From: Colwellia sp. MB3u-45
GTDB taxonomy: Bacteria; Pseudomonadota; Gammaproteobacteria; Enterobacterales; Alteromonadaceae
Assembly: GCF_014077005.1 (NCBI RefSeq)
Contig: NZ_JACGVC010000049.1
Span: forward strand, 62,001-126,000
DNA: 64,000 nt
Reading direction: 5' to 3'
Numbering within the stretch: the first letter of the stretch is position 1; the number at the start of each line of letters is the position of its first letter. The notes under the pieces are model-generated. The model did not search any database and was not told the DNA's origin. It saw only the letters and a list, made by a program, of their open reading frames with translations. A program made the position numbers and the translations under genes. Of this stretch, positions 9,584-16,706 are shown piece after piece.

Positions 9584-9914
9584 TCAATTTAAAACTGTTT
9601 TTAATCTTTCAATGGTATGGCTCCATTTCGGTGTTATCTGTTTACAAACAGAGTTTTGATTACCAAATAAGCCTATTTCACTAAACGCTGTTTTGATTGA
9701 TTTCGTGTTATGCCATTTTACCGCTACCCAGTATTCAGCATTGTTTCATCTAAAGCTTCAACTGATAAGTCATATATTGCGTCAAAAACCTCTGTATTCC
9801 CACTCGTCCAAGCAACAGAAAATGACACCTTTTCATGCTTCTCAGTTACGTTAATTTTCTCATTATTGTACTGAACTTTTCATTACCTTTAATTAGACGT
9901 ATTTTTTCATCCAT
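9584..9914 (-). pseudogene. Frameshifted remnant of a small protein gene
   Basis: Reading the minus strand from an ATG at 9914, sensible protein sequence continues only by switching frame at least twice. The first part is MDEKIRLIKGNEKF, the middle is VSFSVAWTSGNTEVFDAIYD up to about 9750, and the end is EYWVAVKWHNTKSIKTAF and CKQITPKWSHTIERL before a TGA at 9584-9586. Together it would have been about 105-110 aa. I do not recognise the family. The pieces have normal codon use and continuous logic, which random sequence would not give. Confidence 0.5.
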
Positions 9915-9942
9915 TTTTTATATTACAAAATACCGTAACTAA

Positions 9943-10554
9943 CTATTGTTCAAACCTACTTTCTCGATGAAAAGCCAAGTAATCTTGGTGTTGTTCCTTC
10001 TTATCCATGATGAGACTAAAATCGTGAGTCATTTTCACAAGGAATGCCGTCTCTATCACCATCCATTTTTGTGTTTGGACAGTATACACGGCTTCTGCGT
10101 GAGATGTCATTTGGCTGCAATGCTGCCTGCCGTCACACGAAAATTGTGAGTTGGTATTAGAAAAAGCGCTTTCTAATAAGGAATTACTTGGAGTTTGCTG
10201 TGCGGGCTTATTTGAAGGCGCTAACCCTAATCGTTGAAATGCAAAAGCAGCAATCCCTATGACCACAAGTATTAAGACAAGCTTACTTTTAGGCGCTGAG
10301 GTATTTCTATGAATACGGGGTTTATGCCTTTGTATCGCTTTAGCTGCTACACCTTCAATACGACAGTTAATCGCTTTGGCTTTACCGTTATGTTTTTCTA
10401 CTTCGAAGTAGATGAAATCACCTATTTTAGGCTTCCTGCTCATGTTTTTTAATGAAGAGATATGAATAAACGTATCTTGAGTAAGGTCACTCGATTGAAT
10501 GAAGCCAAATCCTTTATCATCTTTCCAGCTTTTTAACTGTCCTTTGTGCATCAC
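9943..10554 (-). CDS. Cold-shock-domain membrane protein with frameshifted Excalibur tail
   Basis: The protein as it stands is 203 aa. Residues 1-68 form a cold-shock domain with the RNA-binding motifs KGFGFI and DTFIHIS. A single hydrophobic segment (LVLILVVIGIAAFAF, about 90-105) follows a basic linker. The C-terminus begins like an Excalibur calcium-binding domain, FSCDGRQHCSQMTS, but then turns into unrelated sequence. The expected rest (CPNTKMDGDRDGIPCE) is encoded in the next frame from about 10080 down to a TAG at 10016-10018. So a net deletion of roughly ten bases has shifted the frame and given the protein a foreign tail to 9943. A Cys expected after MTS is also His. The cold-shock domain itself is intact. 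Confidence 0.75.
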   Translation of the reverse strand: MMHKGQLKSWKDDKGFGFIQSSDLTQDTFIHISSLKNMSRKPKIGDFIYFEVEKHNGKAKAINCRIEGVAAKAIQRHKPRIHRNTSAPKSKLVLILVVIGIAAFAFQRLGLAPSNKPAQQTPSNSLLESAFSNTNSQFSCDGRQHCSQMTSHAEAVYTVQTQKWMVIETAFLVKMTHDFSLIMDKKEQHQDYLAFHRESRFEQ

Positions 10555-10715
10555 GGTTCCATTGCAGATGTTGCTTTAATCAGGTATTAATTTACTAATA
10601 TAATATCTCATTATAACATACACTTAGGTAGTGTATGTTGAACAAACTATATTTGGAATCATGCTTTTAAACATAAGGCATGCCAGGAAACATCATCTCT
10701 GCTGAGTTTGTCACC
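10555..10715. other. Upstream part of a 1.1-kb gene-poor stretch
   Basis: The region from 10555 to 11643 has no intact gene. This first part should hold the promoter of the cold-shock gene and is otherwise featureless. The rest holds a methyltransferase remnant (10716-11037) and an inverted-repeat element (11248-11445), listed separately. Confidence 0.5.
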
Positions 10716-11037
10716 TTAATGTTTATTAGATAATATCAGTGATAAACCATGCTGCTTTGCTTCAGCTATTGCTCTTTTTGCATTAAGTTAAAATGCTGTG
10801 CGACCGTCTTCAAAATTTCTATGGCACAACGTGATAACAAGGTAACCATTTTTATTTAATAGATTAATGATAGTTTTAAGGCTTTTGCTTTGTTCGTCTG
10901 GTGATAACTGCATCTAAATAGCACTTACAAGGATGATATCGAAAGTTTTCTCTATGATTGTTTTAAGATTTGGTAACGAGTCATCTAACCACTGAACTGA
11001 ACGCCACACTAAATATGGCACTAAGTGCCCTTTCTAA
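10716..11037 (-). pseudogene. Remnant of a class I SAM-dependent methyltransferase gene
   Basis: On the minus strand one frame reads KGHLV, VQWLDDSLPNL, FDIILVSAI-stop-MQLSPDEQ, GYLVITLCHRNFEDGR, AF-stop-LNAKRAIAEAKQHGLSLIL and ends at a TAA (10716-10718). This follows the C-terminal half of Rossmann methyltransferases that carry an LLSAVWMHL-type segment after motif IV and a DGR segment after motif VI. Two in-frame stops interrupt it, one where Trp is expected. The N-terminal SAM-binding motif I is missing or unrecognisable upstream. Confidence 0.65.
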
Positions 11038-11247
11038 GTTTCATTCACGACATAAGTATTTCGATGTTCAAAGCAGGATTACACAACAGGATGACTCATA
11101 GCGAAAAATTTACTTTCTGTACGTGATGTAATTTCACTACAGTATCACTCTTTTACAAGAGGTATATCGATGAAACTTTACTTAAATAACTCCTTTCACA
11201 TGGCTTATAGCTCTTGACAATAGTATGGATATTATAAAAAAGTGTAT

Positions 11248-11445
11248 TTTTAAACCTAAGCCGAAAGATATGATAAAAGAGTAGGTGCTCGCTGAACCAC
11301 CGCACTTAACTAAAAAAGTCATGGCTAACCAAACAGCGTCATATTTTTTTGTTGTTCAGTGATAGTTCGCGTGAACCGGCGTTGCAACAAACTCAGTAGA
11401 GATGCGTGTTGAACTAACCTCCTTTCTTTCGGCTTAGGTTTAAAA
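11248..11445. repeat. 198-bp element with perfect 21-bp terminal inverted repeats
   Basis: The arm 11248-11268 (ttttaaacctaagccgaaag plus a) is the exact reverse complement of 11425-11445. The 156-base interior has no open frame of note. It contains two related stretches, gctcgctgaaccaccgcac near 11288 and gttcgcgtgaaccggcgttg near 11366. It could be a MITE-type element or a structured RNA; no clear target-site duplication is visible. No second copy lies in the window. Confidence 0.6.
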
Positions 11446-11643
11446 TCGAATTGCCTTGATTACATTTACTGATTTAAAACTATAAAATGCGTGTTGTGTG
11501 TTGATTCTATTTGTTTTTATGGCTAGTTGGCTACGGTACTTGTGCAGCGTTACGTTTAAAATATATTATTTTGTTCTACCCTTATAGTCACAATGAGTTA
11601 TATGCTCTTTAATAACCAGAGTAAGTTGTGAAGTACTCATGAG

Positions 11644-12573
11644 TTATTCCTCATGATATAAGTAAACCGGCACTGATCTCAGAATAGGTTTTTCTCCAAT
11701 CACTACTTTAAACGAGCTACGGGTATTTTTATTTTCTTTAATTTTATAGCGAACCTCAACATCTACATCTTTCACATCACCCTCACACAATAAATAAATA
11801 GGAGATGAAATTTTTTGTGTCAGAATACTTTTTTCTGATTCACTGCCATCTTTATGCTTTATTATTACCGGCTCTTTTAGTTTAAAGTTTCCGTCCATCG
11901 AGCTGTAATGTTTGTCGTAATATAAGGCGAAGGTTTTAAGATGTTTATATTTTTCCAAAGTCTCTCGGTCATATTTAGCTTGCTCTGAGGTGAATTGAGA
12001 TAACAAGGCTTTAACATCTTCATATGTTTTGCGATAGTTTGGCCGTTGCCAAGTGCCACTGTATGAAATACGGCTATATTGCTGTTTATGCACATTTAAA
12101 CGACGTTTAACTTGTTTAATATTGGCTCTAGGTCTGCCAATAGCGCGCAATAATTCTTTATTCATCGGTGTCCAATTGCCGTCAACTTTTGTTCTAGCGT
12201 CAACAGTTGAAGCTAGTAACTCACCAATAAGATGTTTTGTCTCATTAATATCCATAATGGTTTCTTCACATTCTGTTGGCAATGCAATAACCGCATGAAA
12301 AGTTTCCGTACTACCTGGTAACGCAAAAGAACTGGGTGCATCGTTATACTCTAAAGCGAGCACTTTTTGTAAGGCGGTCACTATTTTATATTGCTCTGAA
12401 AACCCCTGCTCTTTTTCGTTGAACCTTTGTTCTTCTATAAATAATAGTCGACCATTAAATTTGCAGTAATTTACAAAAGTTTTTTGTGCTAAATCTAAAG
12501 TAGCAAAATAGCTTTTAAGGGTTTGACCTATTTCATCATAACGTTGTTCAAAGCTGATTTTTTGTTTTGTCAT
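11644..12573 (-). CDS. tus: Tus-family DNA replication terminus site-binding protein
   Basis: The protein is 309 aa, the same length as E. coli Tus. Similarity is low but collinear: an N-terminal helical region, FALPG aligning with the RLPG segment of Tus, a following INETKHLIGELL helix like the INKLKTTFEHIV helix, then a basic middle part. Near the C-terminus FKLKEPV is like LKIKRPV and ISSPIYLL like CPTPLIAL, and the end SVPVYLYHEE resembles PRLHLYVAD. Tus binds Ter sites and blocks replication forks in one direction, so a Ter site and the chromosome terminus may be near. A LexA-type box lies 52 bases upstream, suggesting SOS control. The start ATG has no strong ribosome site. The call rests on recalled sequence and length, not on a search. 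Confidence 0.72.
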   Translation of the reverse strand: MTKQKISFEQRYDEIGQTLKSYFATLDLAQKTFVNYCKFNGRLLFIEEQRFNEKEQGFSEQYKIVTALQKVLALEYNDAPSSFALPGSTETFHAVIALPTECEETIMDINETKHLIGELLASTVDARTKVDGNWTPMNKELLRAIGRPRANIKQVKRRLNVHKQQYSRISYSGTWQRPNYRKTYEDVKALLSQFTSEQAKYDRETLEKYKHLKTFALYYDKHYSSMDGNFKLKEPVIIKHKDGSESEKSILTQKISSPIYLLCEGDVKDVDVEVRYKIKENKNTRSSFKVVIGEKPILRSVPVYLYHEE

Positions 12574-12624
12574 GGTAACTTGAGGTTGGCTAAAGAAGGA
12601 TTAAAATGATTCTACCAAGATATA

Positions 12625-12640
12625 CTGTATAAATAAACAG
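12625..12640 (-). promoter_or_regulatory. LexA-type SOS box upstream of tus
   Basis: The sequence ctgtataaataaacag matches the gammaproteobacterial consensus CTGT-N8-ACAG with an AT-rich centre, flanked by ta and tg. It lies 52 bases before the tus start. On the minus strand a -10-like TAGAAT falls just downstream, with a -35-like TTTATT inside the box, so LexA binding would cover the promoter. Confidence 0.65.
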
Positions 12641-13001
12641 TGTGCGGGTGAAAGTTAACACTGGCTAAGATAATAAATTAGTTTGATGTCTACAGAGGCA
12701 AAATATTCTAACCAGTCTTAAAAATCATACTGCAATAACTAAGAATAAAAACTCGCTCTTGATTAGAAAAGCATACAACCGCCAGACAACTAATCTGACT
12801 CACAAGTTAAAATTAATTCCGCTGATAATTCATTTGATAATTTATAAAAAACATCAAAATGTTAAGTGGCTTATTGTTTTGTGCACAGCTGACACTCACT
12901 TTAAAACAGGTTAGTTATATACCAAAGCTGCTGAATGGCAGGTGTCTAGGTAGATATAACTGTCGAGTATAAACTTAGCATCTTTGTTCGTAGCGGATAG
13001 C

Positions 13002-13044
13002 GCATAGCTCAGTATTATTTACCGTAACAAATACTGAGTTATGC
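13002..13044. terminator. Long hairpin downstream of the thioredoxin-like gene
   Basis: gcatagctcagtatt and aatactgagttatgc form a 15-bp stem with one G-T pair and a 13-base loop. It lies 14 bases past the stop codon of the minus-strand gene. There is no T run, so factor-independent termination is uncertain. Confidence 0.5.
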
Positions 13045-13057
13045 AATGTCACCTGCA

Positions 13058-13294
13058 CTATTTTTTCAACCATAATTCAATATCTTGACGATGGGGAATA
13101 GAGCCACTGTGCACGTTTATTTCATCAATAATTATGGCCGGTGTACTCATTACGCCATAGGCCATAATTATTTCGGGATCAGTCACTTTATTTATTTGGA
13201 TATTAATATTAAGTTCACTGGCTATTTTTGAAATTATTTCTACTGTTTTTATACACTTAGCACAACCCGTACCTAGTACTTTTATTTCTTTCAT
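13058..13294 (-). CDS. Thioredoxin-family small redox protein
   Basis: The protein is 78 aa with a GCAKC redox motif (Cys11 and Cys14) after the first beta strand and a cis-Pro in MSTPAI near residue 52. This is the minimal thioredoxin fold of the MTH895/redox-active disulfide protein 2 family. It follows the permease gene on the same strand with a 51-base gap and is probably co-transcribed. This pairing with an ArsP/DUF318-type permease is common and suggests it supplies electrons or delivers a metal or metalloid. The exact substrate is unknown. Confidence 0.88.
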   Translation of the reverse strand: MKEIKVLGTGCAKCIKTVEIISKIASELNINIQINKVTDPEIIMAYGVMSTPAIIIDEINVHSGSIPHRQDIELWLKK

Positions 13295-13345
13295 TAGCGT
13301 TTCCTATTTAATGTAAAACTAAAATAAAGCGTTAAAATTCAACGC

Positions 13346-14335
13346 TTAAATAAATGGTGTTAAAAAATTAAAAATCCAACCAATTAATGTAAATGCGATA
13401 AGTAATAGCATAAAAAGCACGGCCAATAAGCGCCACTGCATCACTTGCTTTAATAAAATAAACTCGGGAAAACTTGCAGCAACAGTGCTCATACAAAAGG
13501 CGAGTGTTGTACCAATAGGCAACCCTTGCTTAATTAAACCTTCCATAACAGGAATAACGCCAGTGGCATTAGAATATAATGGTATGCCAAGTAATACCGC
13601 AGCGGGAACCGACCACCACTGACCATCACCTAAATGTGCTTGAATCCAACCGTCAGGCACAAAACCATGCAAAGCAGATCCTAAGCCCACACCTATGATG
13701 ACCCATTTCCATACCCGAGAAAATATTTCTAACATTTCTTGTTTAGCAAAAGTATGTCTTTCTTTAAAGGATAAAGCTGCTGGTCGTTTGGCTTTCTCTG
13801 TAGAAGCGTTTTTGCCTTGTGCTAAAGCTTTTGCAGCAAAAGATTGCAACCAACGTTCCGCTTTGATGGCATCAAGAAAAACGCCGCCTAAAATACCTAC
13901 CGACATACCCACAACAACGTAAAGCACAGTAAACTTCCAACCTAATAAACTCAGTAACAATAATACGGCTACTTCATTAATTAGCGGTGATGTAATGAGG
14001 AATGACATAGTTATGCCCACAGGAATACCCGCAGAAGTAAAACCTAAAAATACCGGAATGCTTGAACAAGAGCAAAAGGGTGTTATTGCGCCGAAACTTG
14101 AGCCTAATAAATAACCGACACCTTTATGTTTACCGGCTAAGTAATCACGAACACGCTCTACATTCATTGAGGCTCTTAACAAGGCAATAGCGTAAATCAT
14201 CACAAGCAACAAAAAAAATATCTTAGTGGTATCTTCAATGAAGAAATGTAATGCGTCGCCTAATTTTGTTGCTTTTGACAGACCGAATATATCAACAACT
14301 AACCACGAGGCTAGATCTGTAAATACTTGAAACAT
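13346..14335 (-). CDS. ArsP/DUF318-type membrane permease
   Basis: The protein is 329 aa, with about eight to ten hydrophobic segments and a long cytoplasmic loop around residues 150-200. The sequence PFCSCSSIPVFLGF with clustered Cys and the later IPLYSNATGVIPVM are typical of the two repeated halves of this permease family, whose best-studied members export organoarsenicals. The redox protein gene directly follows it. No ArsR-type regulator gene is nearby. Substrate assignment to arsenic is not supported by the context; the family call is. Confidence 0.88.
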   Translation of the reverse strand: MFQVFTDLASWLVVDIFGLSKATKLGDALHFFIEDTTKIFFLLLVMIYAIALLRASMNVERVRDYLAGKHKGVGYLLGSSFGAITPFCSCSSIPVFLGFTSAGIPVGITMSFLITSPLINEVAVLLLLSLLGWKFTVLYVVVGMSVGILGGVFLDAIKAERWLQSFAAKALAQGKNASTEKAKRPAALSFKERHTFAKQEMLEIFSRVWKWVIIGVGLGSALHGFVPDGWIQAHLGDGQWWSVPAAVLLGIPLYSNATGVIPVMEGLIKQGLPIGTTLAFCMSTVAASFPEFILLKQVMQWRLLAVLFMLLLIAFTLIGWIFNFLTPFI

Positions 14336-14638
14336 AAACGTTCCCTATTGGTTTACCTATAACTAAAAACTAAAACAGGTAGTAAAGTTTATTCTATAAA
14401 GATAGATATAAAGTGCTAAAACTAAAACATCGGGTAGCAATAAATTTATCCAGCACAAAAATGTTAATGCCCTGCTAAGAAAAAATGATGAAATAATAAC
14501 TTAGGGCCTTTAAATAAATGATGGCCTCAAAAAATCGCCATTAACAATAGAGCCATGACAAAGCAAAATCGACCACAATATTTTTAAATATACTCCTTCT
14601 ACTTCACGTAGTTACCTTGATGAAAACACGATAACAAG
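14336..14638. other. Intergenic stretch, nothing seen
   Basis: About 300 bases between the permease and the response regulator. It must hold the permease promoter. No hairpin, repeat or operator of note was seen. Confidence 0.4.
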
Positions 14639-15259
14639 TTAACTTAATGTCGATATTTCTTCTTGCAGTTTAAAGCGTACAAGTTCTGCTAAAGTTTTGA
14701 CCTCAAGCTTTTTCATGACTTGTGAGCGGTGTACTTCAACTGTCCTTTCACTTATACCAAGGTCATGAGCAATAACTTTGTTCATTTCACCTTTTGCCAC
14801 ACGCTCAAAAATTTGCCGTTCGCGTTCAGAAAGTAAGGCCAGTTTACTTAGTGTAATGCTACGATCATGTTGTTGCTTACTCCTACTAGCATCAATCAAA
14901 AGGGCTTGATTAATTCTGTCGAGTAGGTCTTGCTCTCTGAAGGGTTTGCGGATAAAGTCAAGTGCGCCTTGGCGCATAGCCTCAACCGCCATAGGAATAT
15001 CGCCATGACCGGTAATGAAAATGATGGGCAGCGCAGCGCCCAAGTTGTTCAGTTGTTTTTGTAAGTCTAAGCCGGTCATACGCGGCATGCGAATATCTAG
15101 AATAAGACAACCGCGCATTGTCTTGTCGTAGTCATCTAAAAAATCAGCCGCATTGCTGTATGATTTAACTAATTGCCCTGTAGTTTCTAACAACAGACTT
15201 AAGCCTTCTCGAATCCCTTCATCGTCGTCAACAACATACACTATTTGTGCTATTTGCAT
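14639..15259 (-). CDS. FixJ-family response regulator
   Basis: About 206 aa from the ATG at 15259, which begins MQIAQIVYVVDDDEG; a longer frame from 15313 would overlap the kinase gene and lacks family support. The receiver domain has the acidic pocket DDD, the phosphoacceptor Asp in LILDIRMPRMTG, Thr in FITGHGD and Lys in IRKPF. The C-terminus is a LuxR-type helix-turn-helix (LSERERQIFERVAKG, ISERTVEVHRSQVMKKL). The start lies one base past the kinase stop codon, so both are one operon. FixJ-type regulators activate sigma70 promoters after phosphorylation, classically in response to oxygen. The divergent phaC operon is a plausible target. Confidence 0.93.
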   Translation of the reverse strand: MQIAQIVYVVDDDEGIREGLSLLLETTGQLVKSYSNAADFLDDYDKTMRGCLILDIRMPRMTGLDLQKQLNNLGAALPIIFITGHGDIPMAVEAMRQGALDFIRKPFREQDLLDRINQALLIDASRSKQQHDRSITLSKLALLSERERQIFERVAKGEMNKVIAHDLGISERTVEVHRSQVMKKLEVKTLAELVRFKLQEEISTLS

Positions 15260-15260
15260 A

Positions 15261-16403
15261 TTAGCTGTCTCGCTTAGTGGTAGGTAAAGTGAAATAAAAT
15301 GTTGCACCACCATTTTTATTATTAAAAAATTTAATCAATCCGTTATGTGCCTCTATAATCGCTCGACTGATCACTAACCCCATGCCTATGCCCGTTTCTT
15401 TGGTGGTTGAAAAGGCTTTAAATAAACTGTTTCCAGCTTGCTCTGATATGCCATCGCCGCTGTCAACAACCCCAATTTCTAATTCATTACGGTTATTCAT
15501 CTTAGCTTTTAAGAAAATTTCATTACCATTACGACAATTAATTGCACTCATGGCCTGCATACCATTGCGCAGCAAGTTTAATATAACTTGTTGAATTTGC
15601 AATACATCGATCTTAACCATAGGCAGTTTTCTTGCAATAACTAGCTCTATTTTAATATCATAAAAGCGAGCTTCAGCTTGGGCAAGTTGAGCAACCTCAG
15701 TGATTAAATCATAGCAGCCTACCAATTTTTTCACCCGATTATGTGGCTTAGCCATTGACTGTATACGCTCAATAATTACACCAGCACGCTGCGCATGTTG
15801 ACTTAATTTGTCAAACACCTCGGGTACACGTTCGTATTGACCACAAGCCAGCAAGCGTTTTCCTGCTTGCGCAAATAAAGAGATTGCCGCAAGTGGCTGA
15901 TTAATTTCGTGGGCAATGCCAGACGCCATTTCTCCCAGTGCATTTAAGCGAGCCACATGCGCCAATTTTTCTGTCTGCAAACGAGCGCTATCTTCAGCAA
16001 TGCGTTGTTGATAAATGTCACTCGAAACCCCCTCAATACGCAGATCATTTGCATCCATAATAAAGCGATAAGTCGTTCCCGGTAATTTTTGAAACAAGGT
16101 TGTTAAATACTTGGCTTTGTTTTTTAATTGCTGAGTTCTAATTCTATTCATCAATGCTTGATAGACCAACAGCCCAGACAATACACTCAGTAATAAGCTA
16201 ACCGTTAAATGACTATTGAATTGACTACCTTGATCAAAGCTTAACGCAAAAAGCGAATACCCTTCCCCGCTGCCATTCAGCCAAGTGGCATATTGAATGG
16301 CCATTACACCCAGCCCAGTTAATAAAGCCAGCCACAAAGCAACCGTCTGCGATAAATTTTGCAGAAAAACAGATGCTTGTATAAGGCGTGGCTCGGTCTT
16401 CAT
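15261..16403 (-). CDS. Sensor histidine kinase with a shortened PAS-like segment
   Basis: About 380 aa from the ATG at 16403 (MKTEPRLIQAS); the open frame extends to 16478 but that part looks non-coding. Two transmembrane segments (about 17-40 and 60-82) flank a short periplasmic loop. The dimerisation domain carries the His in GIAHEINQPL, and the ATPase domain has the N box LLRNGMQAM, the G1 box VVDSGDGIS and GIGMGLVISRAI. Between them, LPGTTYRF runs into RIEGVSSDIYQQR, which looks like the two ends of a PAS domain with the middle removed. The catalytic part is closely similar in style to the kinase at 32.8-35.3 kb. The signal sensed is not known. Confidence 0.88.
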   Translation of the reverse strand: MKTEPRLIQASVFLQNLSQTVALWLALLTGLGVMAIQYATWLNGSGEGYSLFALSFDQGSQFNSHLTVSLLLSVLSGLLVYQALMNRIRTQQLKNKAKYLTTLFQKLPGTTYRFIMDANDLRIEGVSSDIYQQRIAEDSARLQTEKLAHVARLNALGEMASGIAHEINQPLAAISLFAQAGKRLLACGQYERVPEVFDKLSQHAQRAGVIIERIQSMAKPHNRVKKLVGCYDLITEVAQLAQAEARFYDIKIELVIARKLPMVKIDVLQIQQVILNLLRNGMQAMSAINCRNGNEIFLKAKMNNRNELEIGVVDSGDGISEQAGNSLFKAFSTTKETGIGMGLVISRAIIEAHNGLIKFFNNKNGGATFYFTLPTTKRDS

Positions 16404-16706
16404 AAGGCTCTGAATGAACTTGAAAATGAAATCAGTATATTGAATTTTAAACCCTGAGCCAATTGTGGTTATCCACATAAGCGTGTGGCAATCACCAATT
16501 GTTAAGGGAAGTTATTCACTGATAAATTATGGGTACTTATTAAATTATTGAGCATGTTCGAGTAAACGGCTTAGTGCATGTTCTACAAACACCATTAATT
16601 CAATTGGGCTAAACAAGCCAACATAAGCTAACACAAGCTAATACAAGGCCACTTACCCCAATAAGCAGCAGTAATTGCCGGTGACTACACATGTGAGGAA
16701 TGTAAA
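16404..16706. other. Divergent promoter region of the kinase and phaC operons
   Basis: About 300 bases. A degenerate 10-11-base repeat (acataagcta, acacaagcta, atacaaggcc) spans about 16621-16650, close to the phaC start. It could be a regulator-binding array for the adjacent FixJ-like protein. No FNR-type box was found. Confidence 0.4.

Larger units (their letters stand above)
12574..13057. other. Intergenic stretch between tus and the thioredoxin-like gene
   Basis: The right half holds a long hairpin (13002-13044) and the left end holds the tus promoter with a LexA-type box. No coding frame of note is present in the remaining AT-rich sequence. Confidence 0.5.

Noticed and set aside
11248-11445. 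Integron attC site or retron RNA
   Set aside because: No core GTT sites of attC, no integron integrase, and no reverse transcriptase nearby; kept as an unclassified inverted-repeat element.
7881-11445. Intact prophage or integrative element
   Set aside because: Only an integrase is present; no phage, conjugation or excision genes and no recognised att repeats.
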